From the NCBI GenBank assembly GCA_021827465.1, contig JAKAVX010000081.1, positions 1 to 8,713 of the forward strand: a stretch of 8,713 nt of DNA, written 5' to 3'. Of this stretch, positions 1 to 6,701 are shown one piece after another (positions within the stretch are counted from its first letter, which is position 1; the number at the start of each line of letters is the position of its first letter). The translations under genes and the position numbers were made by a program. Source of the DNA: Deltaproteobacteria bacterium. Its GTDB lineage: Bacteria; Desulfobacterota_B; Binatia; Binatales; Binataceae. The notes beneath the pieces were generated by a model that was given only the letters and a program-made list of their open reading frames with translations, did not search any database and was not told where the DNA came from.

Positions 1-1083
1 ATCGGCTTCGACCCGCTCATCACGGCCGAGGCCGCCTCGCGAATCGGCGTCGAGCTGGTTGGCCCTGACGAGCTGTTCGAGCGCTCCGACTTCATCACCG
101 TTCACGCTCCGCTGACCGACGACACGAGCGGACTGGTCGGACGCGCCGCCTTCGAGCGGATGAAAAAGGGTGTACGCGTCATCAATTGCGCGCGCGGCGG
201 TATCGTTGACGAGGACGCGCTCGTCGAGGCGCTCAACTCGGGCAAGGTCGCGGGCGCGGCGCTCGACGTTTTCGTCCAGGAACCTCCTCCGGTGGACCAT
301 CCCCTGCTCAAGTTCGACAACGTCATCGTTACGCCGCACCTCGGCGCCGCTACCGATGAGGCACAGGTGCAGGTGGCGGTGGAGATTGCCCATCAGGTGA
401 GCGACTTCCTGCTCGAAGGGACGGCCCGCAACGCGGTCAATATTCCGGCGCTTTCGCCCAAGGAGCTCGAGGCGCTGGAACCGTACATGAACCTGGCCGA
501 GAAGCTGGGACGCCTTGCGGCGCAGCTTATTAGCGAGGCGCCGAACCAAGTCGCCGTCGGTTTCGCGGGCGACGCGGCAAACCTCAAGACCGAGGCGATC
601 GCCGCAGCCGTACTTAAGGGAATTCTCGGATCCTTCCTCGATGAGCCGCTCAATGTCGTCAACGCGCCGTTCCTCAGCCGTGAACGCGGAATCAACGTTA
701 CCGAAACGCGCTCGCGCGAGAAGATCGACTACGTCAACATGCTCACGGTCAAGGTGACGACGCCCGCCGGTGAGCATGAAGTGGCGGGCGCGGTGCTGGG
801 CCGGGCGCCCAGGATCGTGCGGATCGACGGCTACCGCGTCGAGACGGTTCCCGAGGGCTACTTCCTGATGCTGCACAATCGCGACGTTCCCGGCGTGGTG
901 GGAGCGGTCGGAACGATCCTGGGACAGTCGGGAATCAATATCGCGGGACTGGAACTGGGACGCGATCGGATCGGCGGGATGGCGCTCAGCCTGGTCGAGG
1001 TCGATGAAGCCGTGCCGGCCGCGGTGCTGGAGCGGCTCAAGACGATTCCTGCCATCACGACCGCTTCCCTGATCAAACTCTGA
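1..1083 (+). CDS. serA: D-3-phosphoglycerate dehydrogenase, 5'-truncated by window edge
   Basis: Catalyses NAD-dependent oxidation of 3-phosphoglycerate to 3-phosphohydroxypyruvate, the first step of serine synthesis, in the cytosol. The reading frame is open from base 1 and ends at a TGA (1081-1083), giving 360 visible residues. Long-form SerA is about 525-530 residues, so roughly the first 165 are missing to the left. Visible order: second half of the NAD-binding domain and return into the substrate domain (about 1-135), an intervening ASB-type domain (about 150-280), and a C-terminal ACT domain (about 287-360, with the NRDVPGVVGAVG stretch). The catalytic triad of D-2-hydroxyacid dehydrogenases is present: Arg65 in NCARGG, Glu94 in VQEPP, His113 in TPHLGAAT. 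The ACT domain suggests serine feedback control, as known for the family. An ATG at 160 lies inside the domain and is not the true start. The gene lies 72 bp upstream of purA on the same strand. Confidence 0.96.
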   Translation: MGFDPLITAEAASRIGVELVGPDELFERSDFITVHAPLTDDTSGLVGRAAFERMKKGVRVINCARGGIVDEDALVEALNSGKVAGAALDVFVQEPPPVDHPLLKFDNVIVTPHLGAATDEAQVQVAVEIAHQVSDFLLEGTARNAVNIPALSPKELEALEPYMNLAEKLGRLAAQLISEAPNQVAVGFAGDAANLKTEAIAAAVLKGILGSFLDEPLNVVNAPFLSRERGINVTETRSREKIDYVNMLTVKVTTPAGEHEVAGAVLGRAPRIVRIDGYRVETVPEGYFLMLHNRDVPGVVGAVGTILGQSGINIAGLELGRDRIGGMALSLVEVDEAVPAAVLERLKTIPAITTASLIKL

Positions 1084-1155
1084 GCGGAAAGCGGCCTTTG
1101 TGCGACGCAGGGTAACCAGGAAACTGACGCGCCATCGGTCTGCTCGGAAGACTCT

Positions 1156-2451
1156 ATGAAAACAGTGGCGGTGGTTGGGTCGCAGTGGGGCGACGAAGGC
1201 AAGGGCAAAATCGTCGACCTGCTCGCGGCGTACGCGGACGTGGTGGTTCGCTTCCAGGGTGGAAACAACGCGGCCCATACGCTGGTCGTAAACGGCGAGA
1301 AGTTCGTCCTGCGCCTGGTGCCGTCGGGCGCGCTTCACAACGGCAAGATATGCGTGATCGGCTCGGGAACCGTGGTCGATCCGTTCGCCCTGATAGAGGA
1401 GATCGACGCGCTCAGGAAGCGTGCCTACCTAACCGCCGCGGGCGCGCTCAGGCTCAGCTATGACGCGCATATCGTGATGCCGTACCATCGCGCGATCGAC
1501 CGCGCGCGTGAGGCCCGGTTGGGAAAGAGCGCGATCGGCACGACCGGGTTCGGAATCGGCCCGGCGTACGAAGACAAGATGTCGCGCCAGGGGCTGCGCT
1601 TCGACGATCTCGTGGACTGGAAAACGTTCCGCGAGAAGCTCGAACGCAACATCAAGGAAAAGAACCTCTACCTGAAGGCCGTCCTCAAGGCGAAGCCTAT
1701 AGACGGCGACGCGCTGATTGCCGCGATGCAGAAACTGCGCCGGCGCATCATGCCCCTTCTGTGCGACACCGGCGCGTTTGTCGCCGAGGCGGCCCGCACC
1801 GGCAAGCGCATCCTGTTCGAGGGTGCGCACGGCACGATGCTCGATATCGACTACGGAACGTATCCGTTCGTCACCTCGTCGAACTGCATCGCGAGTGCGG
1901 TGTTCGCCGGCGGCGGACTGCCACCCGGCAAGCTCGACGCCACGCTCGGAATCAGCAAGGCCTATACGACTCGCGTCGGTTCCGGCCCGTTCCCGACCGA
2001 GATCCACGGCAAGCTTGGCGATGAGCTTCGCAGCGAGGGCGACGAATTCGGAAGCGCCACGGGAAGGCCGCGCCGAATCGGATGGTTCGACGCGGTACTC
2101 TCGCGCTACGCGGTTCGGGCCAACGGGATGTGGGCGCTCGCCGTCACCAAGCTCGATGTCCTGAGCGGAATCGATCCCGTGAAGATCTGTGTCGAATATA
2201 CGGTCGGCAAGGAACACTACGACGAGATACCGCCCGGACGCCATGCGCTGGCGAAGGCAAAGCCGGTGTACGAAGAGATGCCCGGATGGAGCGGGAGCCT
2301 GAACGGCGCACAATCGCTGAAAGACCTGCCCGCGAACGCGCAGCGGTATATCGAGCGGCTCGGGAAGCTGGTCGGGGTGCCGATCGCGATGGTCGGCGTA
2401 GGCGCCTCGCGCGACGCGACTATCGTGACCCAAAACCCCTTTCGCGACTGA
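1156..2451 (+). CDS. purA: Adenylosuccinate synthetase (IMP-aspartate ligase)
   Basis: Joins IMP and aspartate using GTP to make adenylosuccinate, the first committed step from IMP to AMP; cytosolic. The protein is 431 residues, the normal bacterial length. It starts with the family signature QWGDEGKGK (residues 10-18), with catalytic Asp13, and has catalytic His41. Further on are GIGPAYEDKMSRQGLR (IMP/dimer-loop region), the YPFVTSSNC stretch, and TGRPRRIGWFDAV, whose two arginines bind IMP/aspartate in the E. coli enzyme. Two normally invariant ligand-loop positions differ: the usual NAGHT is NAAHT, and the usual EGAQG is EGAHG (His225, codon 1828-1830), where the Gln contacts IMP in E. coli. 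The rest is intact, so I expect an active enzyme. The ATG at 1156 has a weak GGAAGA Shine-Dalgarno-like stretch at 1146-1151. It probably shares a transcript with serA. Confidence 0.97.
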   Translation: MKTVAVVGSQWGDEGKGKIVDLLAAYADVVVRFQGGNNAAHTLVVNGEKFVLRLVPSGALHNGKICVIGSGTVVDPFALIEEIDALRKRAYLTAAGALRLSYDAHIVMPYHRAIDRAREARLGKSAIGTTGFGIGPAYEDKMSRQGLRFDDLVDWKTFREKLERNIKEKNLYLKAVLKAKPIDGDALIAAMQKLRRRIMPLLCDTGAFVAEAARTGKRILFEGAHGTMLDIDYGTYPFVTSSNCIASAVFAGGGLPPGKLDATLGISKAYTTRVGSGPFPTEIHGKLGDELRSEGDEFGSATGRPRRIGWFDAVLSRYAVRANGMWALAVTKLDVLSGIDPVKICVEYTVGKEHYDEIPPGRHALAKAKPVYEEMPGWSGSLNGAQSLKDLPANAQRYIERLGKLVGVPIAMVGVGASRDATIVTQNPFRD

Positions 2452-2483
2452 CAACCGCTGACATTCCGGATCGCCCCGTAGCG

Positions 2484-2533
2484 GGCGCCGGTCTCTCGGT
2501 CGGGAAACTCCCGCGCCGGAACCGGATGCGGTT
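2484..2533. terminator. Inverted repeats between convergent purA and hydrolase genes (weak terminator candidate)
   Basis: The 80-bp gap between the converging purA and serine-hydrolase stops contains short perfect hairpins. CGGGA (2501-2505) pairs with TCCCG (2509-2513) around an AAC loop. AACCG (2520-2524) pairs with CGGTT (2529-2533) around GATG. GGCGC (2484-2488) could pair with GCGCC (2513-2517) as an outer arm competing for one base with the first hairpin. No T-run follows on either strand, so a classical Rho-independent terminator is not supported. The location makes a bidirectional termination role plausible, but that is inference. Confidence 0.25.
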
Positions 2534-3722
2534 ACAGCAGGCAGGACGCGGCGAGACTCGAGAGCGCGACGCCGCGCCGCCCCTGGCGCAGATCGTTGCG
2601 ATCGAACCCGTTGGTGCAGTAGCCGAACGAGATCCCGCTCGCCGGGTCGGCCCATCCGATTTGTCCGCCCGCACCGCCGTGTCCGAAAGCGAGCGGCGAA
2701 TTGGTTTTTCCGAAACCGCGGAAATTGGCGAAGCCGTCGTCGCCCGCTATCCACACGCCGAGCGCCCGGTTGCATCGCACGTTGAACACCGGATCGCGCA
2801 GATCGCCGCTTCGCACGACGAGCGCGTCCTTGAGCGTCTCCGGTTTCCAGATCGGCTCGCCGTTCACGCCGCGATCATGAAGCAATCCCTGGTAAAAAAG
2901 CGCGAGATCGGCGGCCGTGGTGATCCCGCCGCCGCCCGGAACGCCTGATTCGCGGGCGGCCGGCGCGTTGAAACCAAGTATCGCCGTTTCCGTCACCTCG
3001 GTTTCCGTCAGCGGCGGAAGCCCGAGCTTTTTTCGCTCCTCGTCGCTGAGCGGTTCGCCGACGTAAGCAACATCCGCGACCCTGCTGTTGAACTCGCGCG
3101 GCAATCCCACAAAAAGCTCCGGGAGCCCGAGCGCAAGCGCGATCCGCTCGCGCACGAACTCGCGGAAATCGCGTCCCGAGCACCGGTCGATTATCTCGCC
3201 GAGTACCCAGAAGCCGGAGGTCGGATGGTACTCGTAGCGGCTTCCGACCGGCCATTCGAGCCGCCATTTCGAAAAGCGCTCGAGCCTTTTCGGGCGGTCG
3301 TTCCATTCGGATTGCGGATACGGCGCGTTGGGAAATCCGCCGACGTGGAGCATCACCTGCTCGACCGTGATGACGTCCTTTCCGTTGGTGCCGAACTCGG
3401 GGATTATGCCGGCGACGCGCTCGCGCACGTCGAGCTTGCCCTCGCCGATAAGAATCCAGAGTGCGGACGAAATGATCGCCTTGGTGCAGGAAAAGATGGT
3501 GTAGAGAGTATCGTTGGCGGCGGGTTTGTCGGCTCCGCCCTGCACCGCGCGCCCGAACGTCTTCATCGCGGCGATTTTTCCGTTGCGCGCGATAGCGACC
3601 TGCGCCGACGGCAGAAGCCCTTCGCTGACTTCGCGCTCGGCGCGCGCCAGCAGCGCGTTGACTTTCGCGGGATCGAGACCGACTTCCCCTGGATCTTCGG
3701 CAAAGAAACGAGCTTGCGGCAT
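2532..3722 (-). CDS. Serine hydrolase of the beta-lactamase / class C-like (esterase, EstB/LovD-type) family
   Basis: A 396-residue protein of the penicillin-binding-protein/beta-lactamase fold (Pfam Beta-lactamase type). The nucleophile motif SxxK is S78-C-T-K81 inside YTIFSCTKAIIS. The second motif is probably Tyr165 in YEYHPTSGFWVLGEI, where family members usually have Tyr-Ser or Tyr-x-Asn. The third motif, KTG in true beta-lactamases, is replaced by HGG (348-350, in FGHGGAGG), as is common in the esterase/D-aminopeptidase-like branch. I see no convincing N-terminal signal peptide, so a cytosolic location is more likely than periplasmic. The substrate cannot be told: ester, amide or lactone hydrolysis are all possible, and I would not call it an antibiotic resistance gene. 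ATG at 3722 was chosen for its purine-rich stretch upstream. It lies 93 bp downstream of arnD on the same strand and converges with purA. Confidence 0.88.
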   Translation of the reverse strand: MPQARFFAEDPGEVGLDPAKVNALLARAEREVSEGLLPSAQVAIARNGKIAAMKTFGRAVQGGADKPAANDTLYTIFSCTKAIISSALWILIGEGKLDVRERVAGIIPEFGTNGKDVITVEQVMLHVGGFPNAPYPQSEWNDRPKRLERFSKWRLEWPVGSRYEYHPTSGFWVLGEIIDRCSGRDFREFVRERIALALGLPELFVGLPREFNSRVADVAYVGEPLSDEERKKLGLPPLTETEVTETAILGFNAPAARESGVPGGGGITTAADLALFYQGLLHDRGVNGEPIWKPETLKDALVVRSGDLRDPVFNVRCNRALGVWIAGDDGFANFRGFGKTNSPLAFGHGGAGGQIGWADPASGISFGYCTNGFDRNDLRQGRRGVALSSLAASCLL

Positions 3723-3731
3723 CGCGATACG

Positions 3732-3740
3732 TCCCCCTTT
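3732..3740 (-). promoter_or_regulatory. Ribosome binding site of the serine hydrolase gene
   Basis: Read on the - strand, this is AAAGGGGGA, ending 9 nt before the ATG (3722-3720). It resembles a G-rich Shine-Dalgarno at slightly long spacing and supports this start over later in-frame methionines. Confidence 0.45.
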
Positions 3741-3815
3741 CAGGCGAAGTTTACCTGAGACCTAACACATCCCGACGAGAAAGCGTCAGCGCGCCGAGCG
3801 TCCCCGGCGGGATGT
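3741..3815 (-). other. Intergenic gap between arnD and the hydrolase gene
   Basis: Together with the ribosome binding site, this forms the 93-bp space after the arnD stop (TAG, 3818-3816). It holds a short hairpin, TCCC (3801-3804) / GGGA (3809-3812) with a CGGC loop, with no T-run behind it on the - strand. I see no convincing -35/-10 pair. Whether the hydrolase is the last gene of the arn operon or has its own promoter cannot be decided from sequence alone. Confidence 0.3.
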
Positions 3816-4727
3816 CTATTGCGCGGTGATTTGCGGGCCTTGCGCGGCGATCCATCCGGCGCGCCCGGGAAGCGTCTTTCGCACCACCTCGCAGAGCGGA
3901 AGCTCGCCGCCCTTGAGGCGTTCGGCGATTTCGTCAAGGCGGACGAACCTCGCGCCGCGCTCTTTCAGCGCGCGGACGAGGTGGCTGAACGTTTCGAGCT
4001 GGCCCATCCCTTCGGTCTCGGCGTGGATCGTATGGACGTTGAGCGCGTCTTCCTTGAACTGATCGAGGTAAAAGCGGAGCAGCGAGTCGCCGCCGGCAAG
4101 ATCGGCGCGGCCCATCACTTCGTCTAGCGTCGGAAGCGTTGTCGGTATCTCGGGCGTGCGAATCGTGCGCCCGTCGATAACGCATCGGTAGGGCGCGATG
4201 CCGCGCGTGTCGCTGCGATAGACGAGTCCGGCTTCGTCAAGCACGGCGAGCGCGGTCGCGTTGGTGCGCCATCCGGGCGCCGCGAAACTCTTCGCGGGCG
4301 CGGAGAAGATCGCGCGATAGGCTTCGAGCGCCTCGCCGACTTCGTCGCGGAGTCCCGACTCGCCGAGCTTGTCGATCCAGTCCTGCCATCGGACGTGATC
4401 GTAGCCGTGGACTCCGACCTCGAAGCCGGCGCGCTTCAGTTGCCGCATCAGTTCCGGATATGCGAGCGCGATCGGGCGCGACGGAAGCAGCGTGCCCGAG
4501 AGCACGGTCCGAAGCCCGTACATCCGGACCGCCCGCGTGCGGAACATCTTGGAGAGAAAGCCGCGGTTGCGAAATGCGCGGATTACGGCGCGCCCGGAAT
4601 TATCCGGACCCATCGTAACGAAGAACGTCGCCGCGACCTGCTCGCGTTCGAGCAACTGGCGAAGCCGCGGCACACCCTCGCCGAGGCCCTGATGGGTATC
4701 GACGTCGATTTTGAAGGCGACTTCCAT
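3816..4727 (-). CDS. arnD: 4-deoxy-4-formamido-L-arabinose-phosphoundecaprenol deformylase, ArnD-like
   Basis: In the known pathway ArnD removes the formyl group from undecaprenyl-phosphate-linked 4-formamido-arabinose at the inner membrane, making L-Ara4N-P-undecaprenol before flipping. The 303-residue protein is close to E. coli ArnD length (about 296) and belongs to the NodB/polysaccharide deacetylase family. Visible motifs: FKIDVDTHQG at the N-terminus (metal/catalytic Asp8 and Asp10, as in the IDVDT of ArnD), VGPDN-like MGPDNSGR (40-46), the metal-binding HxxxH as H107-GYD-H111, the APGWR motif (150-154), the ArnD-specific IPTTLPTLDEVMGR stretch (194-207), and HTIHAE with His235. The C-terminal LPLCEVVRKTLPGRAGW also follows ArnD. 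It lies 21 nt after the dehydrogenase stop and in the same frame. No Shine-Dalgarno is evident, so translation may be coupled. A general polysaccharide deacetylase is much less likely, given the long ArnD-specific segments and neighbours. Confidence 0.93.
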   Translation of the reverse strand: MEVAFKIDVDTHQGLGEGVPRLRQLLEREQVAATFFVTMGPDNSGRAVIRAFRNRGFLSKMFRTRAVRMYGLRTVLSGTLLPSRPIALAYPELMRQLKRAGFEVGVHGYDHVRWQDWIDKLGESGLRDEVGEALEAYRAIFSAPAKSFAAPGWRTNATALAVLDEAGLVYRSDTRGIAPYRCVIDGRTIRTPEIPTTLPTLDEVMGRADLAGGDSLLRFYLDQFKEDALNVHTIHAETEGMGQLETFSHLVRALKERGARFVRLDEIAERLKGGELPLCEVVRKTLPGRAGWIAAQGPQITAQ

Positions 4728-4748
4728 CGCGGCGCTGCGGAACGCGGG

Positions 4749-5714
4749 TCAGGCGCCCTGCTGGTTGCGGAACCATTCCATCGAAAGAGCAGTGCCCTCG
4801 CGCAGCGAGACCTTGGGCGACACGCCGAGGAGAGTTTTCATCTTCGTATTGTCGGGAACGCGGCGCGGGATGTCCTCGTAGCTCTTGCCGTAGATCTCTT
4901 CCTGCTTGACGAACTTTATTTTCGATTTGCAGGGGCCGAACAATTCGAGCATCAGCTTGGCGAACTCCAGCACCGTGGTCTCGACGTCCGTGCCGATATT
5001 GATCGCGTGGCCGTTGGTCTCGGACTTGAGCCCGGCGAGCATCGTGGCCTCGACCGCGTCGGTCACATACGTGAAGCATCGCGTCTGGCTTCCGTCGCCG
5101 ATAACCGTGAGATCGACGCCGCGCAGCAACTGGCCCATGAAGATCGTGAACAGCCGTCCCACGTCAACCTTGTCCAGGCGCGGGCCGTACACGTTGAAGT
5201 AACGCAGCACCGTCACCGGAAGGCCGAGCTTCTGGTAGGCAAAGCAGAAGTGCTCGCCCACGGCCTTCGAGGTCGAATAGCACCATCGGTCGATCGTGGT
5301 CGCGCCGAGCACGCGATCGTCGTCCTCGCGCCAGGGAACCTTGGGATTGCGGCCGTACACTTCCGAGGTCGAGCTGAACACCACCTTCTTGCTGTACTTG
5401 TAGGCCGCCTTGAGCACGTTCTGGGTGCCGTTGACGTTGACGTTCAGCGTCTCGTACGGGTCGCCGACATAATGCTCGACGCCGACCCCGGCAGACAGGT
5501 GATAGCTGAGACCGGCATTGTCCGCGAGACCTTCTATCAGTGGGGGATTCAGGACCGAGTCGTGAATGTAATGGAAGCGCGGGTTGTCGAGCAGATGGCG
5601 CACCTTCGCGATCGAGCCCATGTCGAGCACGAAGACCTCGTCGCCGCGCGCGATGAACGCTTCGGACAGATGGGAGCCGAGAAATCCCGCTCCGCCGGTG
5701 ATCAGAACCTTCAT
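4749..5714 (-). CDS. NAD-dependent UDP-glucuronate dehydrogenase/decarboxylase (ArnA C-terminal domain type), stand-alone
   Basis: Predicted to oxidise and decarboxylate UDP-glucuronate to UDP-4-keto-pentose, the first Ara4N step, corresponding to the C-terminal half of E. coli ArnA. The 321-residue extended-SDR protein has the Rossmann GxxGxxG as G7/G10/G13 (ITGGAGFLGSH), Asp31 after beta-2 for NAD, the TSE motif T116-S117-E118 in STSEVYG (matching ArnA Ser433/Glu434), Tyr146 and Lys150 of YxxxK, and YGKSYEDIPRR (274-284), whose Arg284 aligns with ArnA Arg619, the decarboxylation arginine. The YGK-Y-D-R pattern favours ArnA over UDP-xylose synthase, but other segments (LRYFNVYGPR) look like generic UXS/epimerase enzymes. 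The exact product (4-keto-pentose or UDP-xylose) is therefore inferred from the neighbours. ATG at 5714 follows a GGAGG 4 nt upstream; an upstream in-frame extension to 5780 overlaps the formyltransferase and is rejected. Confidence 0.9.
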   Translation of the reverse strand: MKVLITGGAGFLGSHLSEAFIARGDEVFVLDMGSIAKVRHLLDNPRFHYIHDSVLNPPLIEGLADNAGLSYHLSAGVGVEHYVGDPYETLNVNVNGTQNVLKAAYKYSKKVVFSSTSEVYGRNPKVPWREDDDRVLGATTIDRWCYSTSKAVGEHFCFAYQKLGLPVTVLRYFNVYGPRLDKVDVGRLFTIFMGQLLRGVDLTVIGDGSQTRCFTYVTDAVEATMLAGLKSETNGHAINIGTDVETTVLEFAKLMLELFGPCKSKIKFVKQEEIYGKSYEDIPRRVPDNTKMKTLLGVSPKVSLREGTALSMEWFRNQQGA

Positions 5715-5718
5715 GGAA

Positions 5719-5723
5719 CCTCC
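5719..5723 (-). promoter_or_regulatory. Ribosome binding site of the ArnA-type dehydrogenase
   Basis: GGAGG on the - strand sits 4 nt before the ATG at 5714 and one base after the formyltransferase TAG (5727-5725). It fixes the start that gives MKVLITGG, directly before the Rossmann fold. It is the best Shine-Dalgarno in the operon. Confidence 0.8.
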
Positions 5724-5724
5724 G

Positions 5725-6690
5725 CTACACGATTGCGCGCGGGCGTTTTGCGCCCGCCGCAAGAAACTCGCGCGCCGCACCTTCGGCTTCGCCTTCGAAC
5801 TGAACGCGCGTGATGATCAATGTTCCCTCGCCCGCCGCGATTTCCACGCCGCCGTCGGGAGTTTCGCCAACGATACTTCCGGCAGGCGCGCGTGAACCGG
5901 TCTCATCGCCGATACTCGCGCGCCAGACGAACAGCTTGCGCCCGCCTGCGTAGCAGAACGCGCCCGGATAGGGATGGGTCACGGCGCGCACCAGGTTGGA
6001 GATGCGCCTCGCTGGCCATCGCCAGTCTATCCGCCCGTCCTCGGGACGGCGCCGGCCGTAGTAACTTCCTTTCGATAAATCCTGGGGATGTCGCGGCGCG
6101 TGTCCCGATGCGACAAGCGGATGGAAGTCGCGGATTATGCCCGCGCCGAGCGGCACCAGCTTGCGATAGAGCGTCAGCGCCGTGTCGCTGTCGTCGATAG
6201 CGACGGCGCGCTGCGCGATGATGTCGCCGGCGTCGGCGCGCGCGACCATCTGATGAAGCGTCACGCCCGCTTCGCGCTCCCCGTTTACCAGCATCCAGTT
6301 GACCGGCGCGCGCCCCCGGTAAGCCGGAAGCAGCGAGCCGTGAAGATTGTAAGCCCCGAGCGGCGCGAGTTTCAGCACCGCTTCGCTGAGCAGATGGCGG
6401 TAGTAGAAGGAATAGATCACCGCGGGCCGCATCGCTTCAATCCGCGCTACCCATTCCTCGCCGATTCGCTCCGGCGTATGGACCGGTATCGAGTGCCGGC
6501 GCGCAAGTTCCGCGCAGGAGCGCCACCAGATTTCCTCGCCTGGATCGTCCTCGTGCGTGAAAAGCGCAACGATTGGCGCGCCGAGCGCGAGCAGCGCCTC
6601 CATGCAGGCGAAGCCCATCTCGTGGTAAGCGAACAGAACACAGTTGGCGCCTTTGACCGCTTCGTCGGGCGCGATGGCCTTCGCCTCCAA
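5725..6690 (-). CDS. UDP-4-amino-4-deoxy-L-arabinose formyltransferase (ArnA N-terminal domain type), stand-alone
   Basis: Predicted to transfer a formyl group from 10-formyl-tetrahydrofolate to UDP-L-Ara4N in the cytosol, as the N-terminal half of E. coli ArnA does. The 321-residue protein follows ArnA closely: FAYHEMG (20-26), FTHEDDPGE (44-52), YSFYYRHLL (93-101), NLHGSLLPAYRGRAPVNW (115-132) and ADAGDI. The formyltransferase catalytic residues are present as Asn115, His117 and Asp153 (E. coli Asn102, His104, Asp140). A methionyl-tRNA-formyltransferase-like C-terminal OB subdomain covers about 210-300. The protein stops with a TAG before any dehydrogenase domain, so ArnA is split here. The only usable start in the open frame is TTG at 6690, giving about 13 residues more than E. 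coli. An AGAGG lies 6 nt upstream, overlapping the arnC stop. Met-tRNA formyltransferase (Fmt) is an alternative made unlikely by the ArnA-specific segments and context. Confidence 0.92.
   Translation of the reverse strand: MEAKAIAPDEAVKGANCVLFAYHEMGFACMEALLALGAPIVALFTHEDDPGEEIWWRSCAELARRHSIPVHTPERIGEEWVARIEAMRPAVIYSFYYRHLLSEAVLKLAPLGAYNLHGSLLPAYRGRAPVNWMLVNGEREAGVTLHQMVARADAGDIIAQRAVAIDDSDTALTLYRKLVPLGAGIIRDFHPLVASGHAPRHPQDLSKGSYYGRRRPEDGRIDWRWPARRISNLVRAVTHPYPGAFCYAGGRKLFVWRASIGDETGSRAPAGSIVGETPDGGVEIAAGEGTLIITRVQFEGEAEGAAREFLAAGAKRPRAIV
5739..5757. repeat. Strong GC hairpin at the 3' end of the formyltransferase gene
   Basis: GCGGGCG (5739-5745) and CGCCCGC (5751-5757) form a perfect 7-bp stem around a 5-nt loop. 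It lies in the last codons of the formyltransferase, about 25 nt upstream of the dehydrogenase ATG. No T-run follows on the - strand, so it is not a terminator. It could pause ribosomes or protect mRNA, but could also reflect GC-rich coding sequence. Confidence 0.4.
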
Positions 6691-6696
6691 GCCGCG

Positions 6697-6701
6697 CCTC
6701 T
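6697..6701 (-). promoter_or_regulatory. Ribosome binding site of the formyltransferase, overlapping the arnC stop
   Basis: AGAGG on the - strand overlaps the arnC TAG (6702-6700) and is 6 nt before the TTG at 6690. This arrangement is typical of translationally coupled genes and supports the TTG start. Confidence 0.5.

Noticed and set aside
1429..2775. 448-residue open frame on the - strand opposite purA
   Set aside because: Antisense shadow of purA; Arg-rich with no motif, and it runs into the serine hydrolase in another frame.
2532..3722. True beta-lactamase giving antibiotic resistance
   Set aside because: The KTG motif is replaced by HGG, the second motif is not the class C YxN, and no export signal is visible; a family-level hydrolase call is safer.
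5715..5780. N-terminal extension of the dehydrogenase to 5780
   Set aside because: It would overlap the formyltransferase, and the extra 22 residues are not like the family; a GGAGG precedes the ATG at 5714, which begins directly at the Rossmann fold.
4395..5813. 472-residue open frame on the + strand opposite the dehydrogenase and arnD
   Set aside because: Low-complexity composition, no domain, fully antisense to genes with intact catalytic motifs.
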